Assembly (NCBI GenBank): GCA_932294295.1
Contig: OW028584.1
Location: forward strand, 24,092,638 to 24,156,637
DNA length: 64,000 nucleotides
Source of the DNA: Alitta virens
Lineage: Eukaryota; Annelida; Polychaeta; Phyllodocida; Nereididae
Direction of reading: 5' to 3'
This document shows, in pieces, positions 49,046 through 60,939 of this stretch; position 1 is the stretch's first letter; every line of letters starts with the position of its first letter. The notes beneath the pieces were generated by a model that saw only the letters and a program-made list of their open reading frames with translations, was not told the origin of the DNA and ran no database searches. The translations under genes were made by a program, and so were the position numbers.

Positions 49046-50309
49046 CTACATATCAATATTTAGGTAATATCACATCAGAGCATATCACTCCCCATGTCAT
49101 ATTATATATCAAAATGTCATACCACATCACATCAACCGTGCCATTCCCTATGATAGCATATCACGTCATTACATAATACTCCACATCACTTAATATCACA
49201 CCACTTATCACACCACATCACATGATTTATCACACCATATCTCATCACCCTGTAACATGTATTTCACCTCACACACACAGCATCACGTGTCATTCCACAT
49301 CACATGTCTCATTTCAAGAATTGCATTTAGGGTGGTACTCTGTTGCAAAGTTGGTGACAATCCACTGCAATTTAGAAGTTAATGTTTTTGATAGATATTG
49401 ACCTTTGAGACCTCACCTCGCCTCATCTCATCTCATCTCACATCATCTTATCTCATCTCATCTCATCTCATCTTACTTTGTTGTGATGCTGGTGACAGCC
49501 TAGAGTCTGCAATACATTTGGGATGCAGTCAAGTTGCCAGATCTGATCAAATTGGCTAATGACTGAAATCGGCTTCCAATTCATTTTATCTCACTTCATC
49601 TCATCTCAAATCACTTTCTTTTGGACAACCCAATTCACCTCTCTTCTTCCCGTCTCATATGAATTCGTACCAACTTTCATTCCTCATCTCATCTCATCTT
49701 CATTTCATTTCTGTCTCTCCCCAATCTAATGTAATATAATCTCATCTCATCTCACCTCACCTCAAACATTAGCCTATTTTCTTTGCCTCATATATTAAAT
49801 CGTATTTATAACATGCCCCATAACTCAGGCTGTCAGTTTTGAATACAATTCTTCATTGTGGATGTGTAGGCCTTTCAACGTTTCATTCTTTTGGAAATTT
49901 AGAGCGTGACAGTAACTCACAGTGATAAATGTTTGGTTGTTTATCGCCTGAAAGGCTCTGCTGAGCAAGTGAATGAGATGAATTACTTATATTTTAAAGG
50001 GTTCCCATATGTCTGAAGATAAATTGGACTACAGAAATAGTCACGTCAAAATCAACCAAGTGACAATTATTCAAGTCAGTGTGCAACAAGATCGTTTTTG
50101 TGTAGGGCAAAAGCTTTAAATGGAGCTTTTCAGAACTCTGGGAATGCTCAACCATGTGGGAAAATTGCTTGTCACCTCAATAGATAGAGACACACCCTAG
50201 CATCATATGCTGTGTCTGTGTGCTTATCTGAAATCAAAATGTTGCCAAAAAATCAAAAATTAATCTATTAATGTTATATGCTGTAGAATTTATCAATATA
50301 TTGACCTCC

Positions 50310-50573
50310 AACCTAACCTAAAATAGTTAAAATAGCTGACCAAAATAAAACCGAAGCTAAAATAACTAGCTACTCAAACCTTGCTGCATAAACTAGGCTA
50401 ACCTAACCTGGAGCTTATTTGATCTAACCTAAACTAACATGACCTTATCTGATCTACCTTTAGAGCCTAACTTACCTAACTGATCTAACCTAATCTAACC
50501 CAACCTAACCTTTCTGATCTAACCTAACCTTGCTGATCTGACCAAACCTAACCTAACCTAACCTAACCTAACA
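50310..50573 (-). repeat. degenerate CCTAA (TTAGG) array
   Basis: CCTAA/ACCTA units are scattered from 50,310 and become regular at 50545-50572, with about five perfect copies. TTAGG is the arthropod telomere unit, but most animals use TTAGGG, and this tract is interstitial and mixed with CTGATCTAAC. I read it as local simple-repeat expansion. Confidence 0.7.
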
Positions 50574-50883
50574 CAATGGGACAGCCAAGAATCATTGGAA
50601 TTTTCACCAGACTGCGTGATGGTCAGTCATCGGTCACTCCACTACCGCGTTGTATGAGTGCTGTACACTCAGGGAGCAGCTAAGTCATTCCTGGCATTTC
50701 ATAGAGGATGGGACCAATTTCAACACCATGCTAGGATGAATTCCATCACTTCACACATATTGCCTGCATGTGCTGTTATGAAGAGTGAGCTTGGAAACTG
50801 CAGGGAATCCTCGGGTTCAATTGTGATTAAAGGGCAGTTAGGACCTTATGCTCAGGGTTTAATGGTTCATGCCTTTGTGGCCT

Positions 50884-50945
50884 GCTGCGGCTGCTGCTGT
50901 TGTTGATGCTGCTGTTGCTGCTGCTGATGGTGTCACCATGGCAAC
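50884..50945 (+). repeat. interrupted CTG repeat ending in an X-box
   Basis: CTG/TTG units (50884-50930) are followed at once by GTCACCATGGCAAC (50932-50945), an exact RFX X-box. The open frames here read Ala or Ser/Asn runs on opposite strands and are not credible genes. Confidence 0.65.
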
Positions 50946-51359
50946 AGTGCAGGAGCATGCACAGGCACAGGCAACTGCTGCATGGAATAGGCCCAAAGCA
51001 TCCTATAGCTCCACAGCATATATAGCAAGAATTTTTGCTGTGCACCAGCGCTCTGGGTTCCCCAAAAGACATATACATCATCTGATCTGATCTTGTGTCA
51101 CATAAATGCTTTTAAATTCAAGCCTGTCATTTCCTTTTATGATATATCATACCTCATGATGTGTATCTTAATTATCACGTCATTATAAGGCAAATATAGC
51201 ATAATATTATCATTTCATTTCTACCCCTTCTGTTGCATCTCATGTCATGGAATGGTACTGCAGTCTGTTCAATCTCGCCTCATCTCATCTGTTATATCTC
51301 ATGCAGTTCATCATATTTATTCTTATTTCAGCTATTCTATACATCTCATTTTGGTCAAG

Positions 51360-51367
51360 GTCACGTG
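51360..51367 (+). promoter_or_regulatory. GTCACGTG E-box
   Basis: An isolated GTCACGTG within the decayed CTCAT field. Confidence 0.25.
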
Positions 51368-51700
51368 TTATCTTTTCACATTTGACGATTCTTATCTCAT
51401 CTTATCCACCCTAATCTCCTCTCAAGTTGTCTGAATATCCTAACTTTCATTTCATTAATCTCATCTCATTTACCTGATCTGTCACACCTATACTGGACTT
51501 ATTTCATTTCATCTCATCATTCTCATATCACTAATCTAATCTCATTTTAGATTTTCTGAACTCATATGAACACATCAAAGGCTTGCACATTCCCCACCTC
51601 GATAACTCATTTCATCCCAATCTCTTCATACTTTCTCGATTCCATCTCATCTAATCTCCTCCCATATCTTATCTATCTTATCTTATATTATCAGTTCAAA

Positions 51701-53055
51701 TCACAACCTTCATAAAGGGATTTGACTACTTTAGGAGTTGCATGCAATTTATTGTGAAAGATATTTGATGGTACGTAGCATTAAATTCTGTATACATTGT
51801 ACCACAGCTTCCTTCCATCAATCTGTTGGGCAATTAAGCCCCCTAAAACCTAATTCATCTGCCGGAGCACAGCTTCAATTTAAGGCCTGGGGACACATCA
51901 TTTCAATGACAACACCAACAAACCTTTATTTGAGTGGATTTCATAAATTTACTTTCTAATTTCAATTAGGCATGAAAATTATCAGCACAAGTTTTTCACG
52001 TTTCTGCAGTGAAAAAAAAAACCAAAAAAAAAAACCGAAGTTCTTTACATAATGCCAAAAGCCTGAGGACAAGTGGCGCTCCCTATGTGCCGCAAGTCTC
52101 GCGTTTTCTCACGGAAGTCACGTCTAGGGCGAGAATGAGGCGAGAAAGCAATCTTTCGTGAAAACACGGGAAGTGCTGATCCCACTTAATGAAGGTTTGG
52201 TGGCCTCTGAAATGGGGAGAGTTTGCAGCAGCTTTGCTAAGGGCTGTTTGGACCATCGTCCATGCCACAGGAAAGGCAACCAAGCTAAAAAAAATAAAAC
52301 CGCTCTGTGGCCAAGCAGAGCCAAGTATATTATTTCTTGACTGCCACCAAGGTTGAAAACAGAGGTTGTTCTCGTTTAGAAGCAGGGGTAAGAGTGACGT
52401 TTAAGATACATGTCATCATTACGTCTGCCTCTGGCAGCTGGTCGTATGTTAAAGCTAAGCTTCAGACCAGTAGCATTGAGATAGATAAATAGAGACATAC
52501 TTGAAGAGGTTTCATTGCATCAGGACATTTTCAAAAAAGAGTTCTGAAAATCAAAGTTTTAGTGCACATTGAAGCATATACTTAGCTTCAGAAACATGTA
52601 TTTAGCTTCGGTCTGTGACTGTTAATTGGACCCACTGTCCTTAAATAAAGAATTTAACTGCATTGTTCATTCAGTCCATTTTTGTTATATTATAGACTTC
52701 ATGGCCCTGATTACACAACAGAGTGACCCAACAATCCCAAAGTTCACAGACCAATTAAGACAATCGGACACAATGGACATTTTATGGTGAAACTTAATTG
52801 ACCGTGGCTTTGTAGTGGGCACTGGTCAACAATGGTCACTTAGTCAAACATGTATCATTCATATGGACATGTTAGCCTCGATGACTTAAGTCCAAATTGA
52901 ATGACCTCACATTTAACACAGGTCAAAAAACCACAGCCAATGGAAAAGTTTAAGTAGATAAAAAAGTTATAGTTTATGTTGAAAATGTAAGTTATGACTA
53001 ATATAATTCATTGAACAGAGGCTGAAAATTTCAACACAACAGATGAAATCCAGCT
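51701..53055. other. non-coding stretch
   Basis: Contains an element copy at 52.41 kb and several GGTCA/TGACC words between 52.79 and 52.93 kb. The overlapping 60-66-codon frames at 52.1-52.3 kb are shadows of one another. No gene was recognised. Confidence 0.5.
52411..52495 (+). repeat. dispersed element copy with GATA tail
   Basis: The core TGTCATCATTACGTCTGCCTCTGGCAGCTG (52411-52440) contains its own small palindrome CAG-AGGC/GCCT-CTG. It is followed about 35 bases later by GAGATAGATAAATAGAGA. It is the most complete core and could serve as a seed for a consensus. Confidence 0.6.
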
Positions 53056-53126
53056 GTCAGTCAGTCAGCACGTCAGTCAGTCAGTCAGTCAGTCTATCTA
53101 TCTATCTATCTATCTACCTATCTATA
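53056..53126 (+). repeat. compound GTCA / TCTA microsatellite
   Basis: GTCA units (53056-53093) pass directly into TCTA units (53093-53126). The Ser-Val-Ser and Leu-Ser-Ile-Tyr frames across it are artefacts. Confidence 0.95.
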
Positions 53127-53660
53127 GCATCTGGCATAGAGATCTTGACATCTGTACTCATCCCAGACAAATGCAATTTGCTCGAGGCTGGACATGCAAT
53201 TGACCACAGAGCAATGGAAATGAAAGAGGACAATTGTCTGAATGGAAGATGGTGTTGCCTTGATGATGGATAGACGGACAGACAGCGAGCCAGACTCTCC
53301 AGCCACAGAGCGGAAAATGCATTTGATGTGATAAACACAGCTCATAAGCAGTTACTACATGTGGGTGCAAATCCACGTCCCCAGGGGCCCAACCCCCTAC
53401 AAGCTCATGACGTAGGGTGTCACCCTCTAGATCTATGAGAGGACGTCACGACAACGTTATAGGGTGAAACCTAGGTCATTGTGGTTTGGGGCAACAGGGA
53501 GTTACCTAATGCTAAATGGGTTGTGAGTCTCCTGGGTACTAAATAGCTGTGTCCACGTTATATAGGTTTTTGTTCAATAATAAAAACTCAGTAAAGTCCT
53601 ATGCTTATATAAGCTAGAACATTTCTCTATGACACTGATCTTATGTTTTTAGCTTATTGC

Positions 53661-53700
53661 ACCATCCTCAGAGGCAGATGTAATGATGAGATGAGGCTGA
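53661..53700 (-). repeat. dispersed CATCATTA element, copy
   Basis: CAGAGGCAGATGTAATGATGAG on the plus strand gives CTCATCATTACATCTGCCTCTG on the minus strand, matching the 52.41 kb core closely over 20 positions. The nearest TATC array is about 540 bases away on the expected side. Confidence 0.55.
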
Positions 53701-56700
53701 GGAAATCACACCTCAACAGAGACACTAAATATAGATTATCACTTGGAAGAAAAGAAGGAAGGAAGGAAAGAAGGTGAGAGAGAAAGAAAGACATAAAGAA
53801 CGACAGAAGGAAATAGAAATGGTCTCTCTGGCCACTGCTGATAAGCTGCCATCAATACCTGTTGCTATCATGTGGGGCCAGGAGCCGAGTAAACCCCAAC
53901 AGCCTGCTAAACCCCGCAAAGACCATTTTTCAGTGGGTAGGGGCTTGAGCCACAATGTTTTTGCAATAAACTGCCACAGCAATGGCGTTGGATAGGCCAA
54001 GCTATTGCTTTAGCTGACAGGACTTCACACAGGCTCCAGGCTTGCTTAATGGCGGCCACCGCAGCACCCACACTGACGCCTTGTATACATGCGCCGACCG
54101 CATCACACACCTAGCACTGTCTACATGCGCTGGGTTTCACAACTCCAGAAATACACCGCACAGCAAGTAGATAACCTACCGCTGACTTTTAGAACACGAA
54201 CATTGACCCCAGAACCACAAAATGGTGACCCAAAACCAGGAAACCTGCTGATTGAACACACATTTTGTTATTAAGTAGACATTCTACAACACTATTAAAC
54301 CCATTACCCAAATGTTCCACCACTCCCTAAAAATATTGTTTGTAGACAATTTCCTGTCAAAATGACATGAGAACAAAAGCAAAACAACCATATGAGTCAG
54401 ATACTGCGCACGTCCATACATTAGACAGCCAATAAATATTATCATAAATGTGCATTAATTGCAAAATAGACAACGAACAACGTCTTAAACGCGTTGTACA
54501 TACGGTATTGATTTATGGTGTTATATATATAAACTGATTTGTGATAGCATGTCATATATTTTTCATGTGAATATAAACACGTGTCCCCTGTGTCGAGTTA
54601 TTTTACTGTAACATAATGCTGTCAATATTATAATCAATATATATTAATATTTCATAATGTCGTGACTATTGATTGGTACAATCAAAGCTAAATTTGATCA
54701 ATATTCAATGGTGTAGACTAACATACTAAAGTTACAATCAATCAAACTCGTGTAGCCATTAATTCGAGACTAGTTTACAATGATATTTTAGTTCTGCAAC
54801 CGCTACTAGGGGTCGCTCCTGCGCTGGGGTAGCCGCATTTTTTTCTGCCTTCTTTCTATGTTGTTTTCCCTTCTTTCTGGGGTGAGAAGAGAACAATTTC
54901 TATTTTTTTTTAAACAAAAAACCTCGATCTGTCATTTATGTGACTGTAAAATCTTAAATCTCATGAATTTAGATCAGACATTTAATCAATTAATTGAAGT
55001 TTAACATTTTAATATTATATTTTTTAGTCAAGACTTGCACATTTAACACAGACAGCCTGAGTTTAAACCACTTTTAGAATGATTGATAATAAGCAAAGAT
55101 AAAAGTTACAGCATGATGTTTATCTTTAAAATCTTTTGAAATTGGTCTTTATTTTGCTTTCAAAACAACTTTAGATTCACATGAAACTACATAAGTGCTT
55201 GAGGTTTCATTCTAATCAAGATAATAACAGTTTCAGAAATAGGAAAATTGAAAAAAATGACGAATTTCGTCCAATATATCTTAGTGCTTGAGTGATTTAC
55301 AAGAAAACTGCAAAAACGAAAGTGAGTAATTTTCTTTAAAAAAAACCAAACACACACTAAAAAAAAAATTCCTATGTCATCATGGGGAAAAAAAAATTAC
55401 AATTCGTTGTGACAGACAAACTTGTTCTTATTTACGAAACCAGTTTGTTAATTCTAATATAAGTTTCGTTACTAATCTACCCAACAAGCTATGGAAATAT
55501 GATCAGAAACGATTTAATCGGAAATGAAAATCGTATCATAGTACATAATTAATATTTTCCTTAATACAAAATCTAGGTTGGTAATTCAAAAAAGCAAAAA
55601 TGACAGCGAATATTTTGGTCATTTATTATTGAGGATTAGAAGACAGTTCGTGTCTGACAGGGGATCAGCTTTATATTGTTACAAACTTTTGACAAATTTC
55701 CCAGCCACAACAATGTGTAAATTCTTTCTGAAATTTCAATGCAATATGCATAGAAATATGGTCTATTTTAAGCTCGATCACATTACGCAACTACGTCGCT
55801 GAGAGTCAGGGCATTGAGTGCTGTCACTTAGTGCAAACCCATCAATATCTGAAATCCCCCCCTTGAAATCTATCATTTTAAAGCTAAAAATATGATTTTA
55901 AATATGGATAACTGGACTATTGCTATTGCTATCGAAAGGCCAAGGCCAAGGTTATAGTGCAGCCAATTTTACCTTAATTGTTTCGTCCTTTAAAGTCTCT
56001 TTTTTCAGGATTTCGTTTCGTTCTTTGCTTATATCGACTAACTGCCAGGGCTACCTTCTTTATTGGCAAAATTTGGCGGAGACAATCTGTTGGGAACTGA
56101 TCTTTAAGGGGAAGATTCTCCAGAAAAAAATACGGAGAAAAGAAATGGACAGTGTAAAAAAATCTTCCTTAATGCAGGCTGTGAACATTGACACAAAATG
56201 CATAGATCATATCTCACTTAAAATAAGTACGTGCTGTCGCCTATAATACTTCATATAATGTACATATTCAACATGTCATTTATGAAGCTTGCCCAGTGAA
56301 TAAACATGCTTATTTTGTATACTATTTGTATGCGTTCATTCAAAGAACATGTTCTTTTCTTATATCTTAATATAGATGGCTGTTTCATGTATTCGCATGT
56401 AGTGTATTATAGAATAAAGATATATTTCTGTGAGGCAAATTTAGTTTTTACAAACGTATATCGAAAAGACCATTACAATAAAAATATATGCGAGTTTTCA
56501 GAATGTATGTGCAGAATGTTTTTAATGCAAAACAGGCTGTCGACAACAGATGTGTAATTCTGAACAAAATAAGTTGGCATTTGAATTTGTTTTATATAAA
56601 ATCAATGACGAAAGCTCAACAATGTTTTACCTTTCTACTCAAATGACTTGATCATCAACAACATTGAAATAGAAATAAAGAAAACCATACGTCAAAAAAT

Positions 56701-57092
56701 ATGTTGTTAAGTACATAAACTTATTAACTCCAATGTGGCTATGCAATTCAATTCAAAGTATGTGCCATCAGTAAAACGTTAGTTTTCACAGAAGAAATAA
56801 TTTAGACACTACTTCTTGTTTAGGTATTCTTTAAAATGATGAAAATAGTGCTCAGGGGAAAAATAATTATTGTACAAAATGCAAGTGTAGCTGAGTCGCA
56901 ATTTCTTGTGCCTACCCAAAACCTATAAGATCAAATTTCCACTGAAGATTAATAGAATATTCTCAAAATTTCACTGAATTATCCGACTCTGGTCCTAAAG
57001 ATTATATTTCAATTAATTCAGAACGAAAATTCGAGAGACGGAGGCTGAAAATTTCAGAAGCAGACGGTACAAGTTTTGGTTTCCTTCGAATC

Positions 57093-57104
57093 CAAAATGG
57101 CGGA
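57093..57104 (+). promoter_or_regulatory. YY1 site
   Basis: CAAAATGGCGGA, one base from the full consensus. The flank GAATCCAAAATGGCGG resembles the extended motif at 16.0, 18.2 and 31.9 kb. The ATG opens only four codons. Confidence 0.35.
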
Positions 57105-59310
57105 CTTCTGAGGATGGTTTTTCCTCACTAGGGAGCGACACTCTAGAATAGATGGACTGCTAGACCTAGTTCCCAACTTTTTTTTCACTCGAAGAGGACC
57201 CAGAAAAAAATATTGGAAGTACTTCTGAAGTTATCTCTAGTGAAACAAAACAAAAACTATCTGGGCTCTTAACTCTCTCGGCCCAAAAATCTCTGCCATG
57301 TTTAACATTCCACCGAACAAGGTGTAGATTAAACTTGGAACTATTTTCCTTACACCAAGATCTATTTTGATCTAGAAAACAAAAGACAAGTGCTTATCTG
57401 AACTAGATTCCTTTTTTTCCCTGTGTGACTGACAAACGGAGGCATCAGAGCAAACTTCTTTACAACCTAGTTTTTAACTTTGATTTTGAGACATCAAAAC
57501 CAGTTCGGATATTTTTTGTTTCAGATCGTGTGAAGCCACAATGAATTTCCATGAAAATTTAAAAAAAAACTATATAAAAAAATCTGTAAGTTATAAATCA
57601 CTTTTGAGTTGTGACTCCAACAAAGCTTGTCTTTGAAAGAATTTCCACTGGATCAAAACAATCAACACACTGATAGGTATATGTGATTTATTCTTGCAAT
57701 GAATTTATGTAGTAGAATGAAGTATTTCAACACAAAAATTACAGATGAAAATTGAAAGAAATCGTATACACACAAATGACACAAACTGGACAAAACATAA
57801 TATGCACTGTCCCAGCTCAACTTCACATACATACAAAGTCTATCGAAAAATGAGAACATTTCAGAAGCTCCCAGTTCTCAAAGCTTAGTGCATGTTTGAG
57901 TACATAACCTCACTGAATTACTGAACTCCAGAAGATCTGTAGAACGCAGATCATTCAAACTATATTGAAAGATGCAGGTGCACACAAGTAAACCTAACAT
58001 ACTTTTCGATTAAAAAGTTTTCAAAACACTTCAAAACTGTTAATTTGACAAGGGCACCACTTGTATTTCATCAAAAAGAAGTTGACAGAAGTTATAAATA
58101 CTGTCTAAAATATATGTGATCAAAGAAAACTTAATCTTTCGATTAGTCATGACATGCTATACTTTTCGGATCAAAAAGGACAACTACATGCTTGTTTCTT
58201 TGAAGCAAATTACTAAGAATTCTGTAGATATTAATATTTGAGTTTAGCAAACAGCAAATAAGAAAGTTGAAGCCAGGCCATAGTGATAAATGTATTTTGA
58301 TATTTTGAATTTGAAAACCACAATTTGTGGTGTGACTGTAGGTCAATAGATAAAACAAACGTCATCAGATAAGGCAAAAACTCGTTTTGAGTTTGTTGAT
58401 TTTTGGCAATGATTTTCTCACTTTACAGTATAACCTGCATGGAGAAAAATTAACCAGCTTTTTGGCATCTCTTTGGGTCTCTATCTCTTTTTTCTTTGTA
58501 ATTAATACAGCATTGGTAACATTCTCAAAGTTTCATGGACAGACTTTCAGACAAGCTTGGATGACAGCCATCAAGGTCTCTGGATGCAGAAGGCAGGAAG
58601 GAAAGTGCAAAAATCATTTGGGATATCATGCAACATCTCCTGGAAATCTTTGTCACATGATGAAGACACCAAGGCTGTGTATGGAACCAAGGATGAACTT
58701 CTCTCTCATTTATGACAAAAGGAAACAACTTTTATGAGTTATGACATGTGCTCAGCCAAGGTGTTTTTACAACTTTAGTAACTACCAGGGAAGTCCTAAA
58801 ACTCGTATTATCATATCAAATATTACAGGTTTTAATGTTTTCATCTGATGGTAAATACTCTAAAAATTTGAAGATAATACAAACGTGATATTTACAAGAA
58901 AGTTTAATTTGTTTCTAGACAAAACTGTTCAGAAAAAATTCACGAGAAAGTTCCTGAATAGACGAATTATTAAATAACAATTTCAGATTCTATTATATTC
59001 TATTGAAATCAACGAATCTATCTGCGAAAAATAATTAAACACATGTCCTGGAAATAAATCGAGTATAATGCTACATGAACACGAGTGTATTAGTGTGTAT
59101 GCTTGTACTCCTAACACGGCTAGTTTTAAACAAAACAATAACAAATCGAAAATTAGATAAATAGATCATCAACAACAGTTCTAGAATGATACATTGAAAA
59201 TGTCTGTGTTGCAAAAACAAACAAGAAAATCTTTCATATCACATACGACACCTTGTTTTCATATCTAAACTCATTGGAAAATATTCAGTAAAACAAAAAC
59301 AATGTTATCA

Positions 59311-59332
59311 CGTCGGCCATGTTGTGACGTCA
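59311..59332. promoter_or_regulatory. YY1-like site and CRE
   Basis: GGCCATGTTG (59315-59324) abuts TGACGTCA (59325-59332). The ATG-less frame downstream (to 59524) has no recognised domain. Confidence 0.35.
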
Positions 59333-59738
59333 TATGAGGAACGCGAAGGGAAATCCATTTTATCTGGGTCAGGAATTACCTCTCAAGTTTTGAGCATTGG
59401 AAAGGGGCAGTATATAGTATATCAATCGGAAAATGCACCTGCGATTATGAGTTATTTCGTATATTTCGGGAAGATGTCCCAGGAAGTAGTTGTGGGACGT
59501 TGTCAGGCTGCGATTATTCGATAGAACTAAAATTAGCACTCACCGTTCGAATGTTTGGAGGCAGGCCAGACAAGAATAACTTCTGTGAGCAGACGATGCT
59601 TCCATCCATTCTGAAAAGATATTATTCCATGTGTAATCCCTGGATTAAATACGTGATGTTATAGAAAAACAGTCCACCTGTTTATTGAATTTTTTTCTTT
59701 GATTGGGACCCATTGTGGAGGGAATTCCTAAATATTTC

Positions 59739-59889
59739 CACGTGACACTTTCTGGCCAATGAGAGAGCAGGAAAGGAGGACTCCTTATCGGTTAATTACC
59801 CTCAGAGCAACGGGAGGGGAGGAAAGGGGTCTAAAAGGGGCATTAAGTGAGGCAAGCGATCCAATGAGACACCCCTCTTGATGACGTCA
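59739..59889. promoter_or_regulatory. CACGTGAC, CCAAT and CRE cluster
   Basis: CACGTGAC (59739-59746), GGCCAATGAG (CCAAT at 59756-59760) and TGACGTCA (59882-59889) occupy 151 bases, repeating the combination at 32.6 and 46.4 kb. Confidence 0.35.
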
Positions 59890-60478
59890 CCATGCTTAAT
59901 CACCCTGATGCTCCGTTGGATCGATAATGTGCCTGAATAGACCCTTTTTCTTTTTTTTTTGTCGTGCTTTGTAACTGGAATATGAACTATCGAACAATCT
60001 GGGGGGGGGGGGGGGAGGGTGTTAAGTAGGGGGGGGGGGGGGGGGTGTTAAGTAAGTTTATACAAGGTACACACATTTGTTAGATTGTGATCTTATGCAC
60101 AATCTGGAAAAACTGATAAATTAATTGAAAATAACGTTGGAAAACGAGTAAACTTATAGATACACGTTCAATATAGCGTGTAGCTATAGATCCATTGGTT
60201 GTAGTACTTTTGTCCAATTAACTTTTAATAGATGCAATGTGAACAAAAAGTACTTAAAATTGAAAAATAAACAAAGATCCAAATGGCTTATTTTTCAGAG
60301 CAGTTACTGTCAAATTACTTAGATCATATTTTGGCTTATTTCAATACGCATTTTTAGAAGTTGTTCTGCTTTATAAATTATTTTATGATCATATTTATTT
60401 ATCGAGCAGGTTAAAAATGGCACAATAGTTATTGTTTATCTTCAGTTACCAGGGGTAACACAACTGACCCATTTACAA
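59890..60478. other. G-tract repeat and AT-rich spacer
   Basis: At 60001-60054 two long G runs (15 and 17 bases) are each followed by TGTTAAGTA, a two-copy tandem of about 29 bases. The remainder is AT-rich without recognised features. Confidence 0.7.
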
Positions 60479-60619
60479 CCAATCGGAACGCAGCATATGT
60501 CATGCCAGCATTCCATTGGCCGAGGGGTGACAAATCGCACCAATGATATTTCTTCAACCTGGTCACGTGCTTAGAATCAAATTGCAAATGTGAGGAAAAT
60601 GCCAAGTTGCCAAGGAAAC
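60479..60619. promoter_or_regulatory. two CCAAT boxes, E-box and X-box
   Basis: CCAATCGG (60479-60486), an inverted ATTGG (60515-60519), GTCACGTG (60562-60569) and X-box GTTGCCAAGGAAAC (60606-60619) fall within 141 bases. No open frame of interest starts nearby. Confidence 0.4.
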
Positions 60620-60680
60620 TTTATTTCCATCTGATTTTCGCTGTTTATCCATGCATGGTTGTACTAGTAGAGAGATCCTA

Positions 60681-60748
60681 GCATGGACATACCAGCATGG
60701 ACATACCTGCATGGACATATTATTACATGATACTAGTATGTCCATGGT
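60681..60748. repeat. 14-bp triplicate with an inverted fourth copy
   Basis: GCATGGACATA recurs at 60681, 60695 and 60709 with a 14-base period. It then appears inverted as TATGTCCATGG at 60738-60748, giving a 10-bp stem with a 17-base loop. TACTAGTA-type palindromes lie at 60662 and 60731 on either side. Confidence 0.7.
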
Positions 60749-60939
60749 CCATGCAGACAATCTTTACGATTTCGAAGAATATTATAATTATCTTAATTTA
60801 ACATTTTTCTAAAGTTGCATCTCTGTCCACATATAAAATAAGGTTATTAACTTTTTTTAATCCCAGATTGCATTGGCATGACATAAATATATAATTCTTA
60901 GTTTTTTTTTTTTAAAGCAAGTGTTCAACACTGCTCAAA

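Larger units (their letters stand above)
49046..51700 (+). repeat. degenerate pyrimidine-rich CTCAT repeat field
   Basis: CTCAT/CATCT runs occur at 49413-49472, 49586-49610, 49684-49700, 49738-49766 and, more decayed, 51,277-51,700. They are interrupted by unique DNA, a CCTAA array and CTG runs. Two of the spacers look related: TGTTGCAAAGTTGGTGACA near 49,341 and TGTTGTGATGCTGGTGACA near 49,480, each followed by TGCAAT and ATTT. This suggests duplication of a larger unit of array plus spacer. Confidence 0.7.
53127..59310. other. AT-rich non-coding stretch
   Basis: Includes an element copy (53.67 kb), GA-rich simple sequence (53,745-53,800), a small CpG-containing patch with AATGGCGGCCACCGC (about 54,048-54,062) and a YY1-like site at 57.09 kb. 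From 54.3 to 59.3 kb it is AT-rich with scattered frames up to about 115 codons, none recognisable. Confidence 0.5.

Noticed and set aside
50545..50573. True telomere end
   Set aside because: The CCTAA array is short, interstitial and surrounded by degenerate simple repeats.
50827..51090. Alanine- or serine/asparagine-rich frames
   Set aside because: These are translations of the interrupted CTG repeat on opposite strands.
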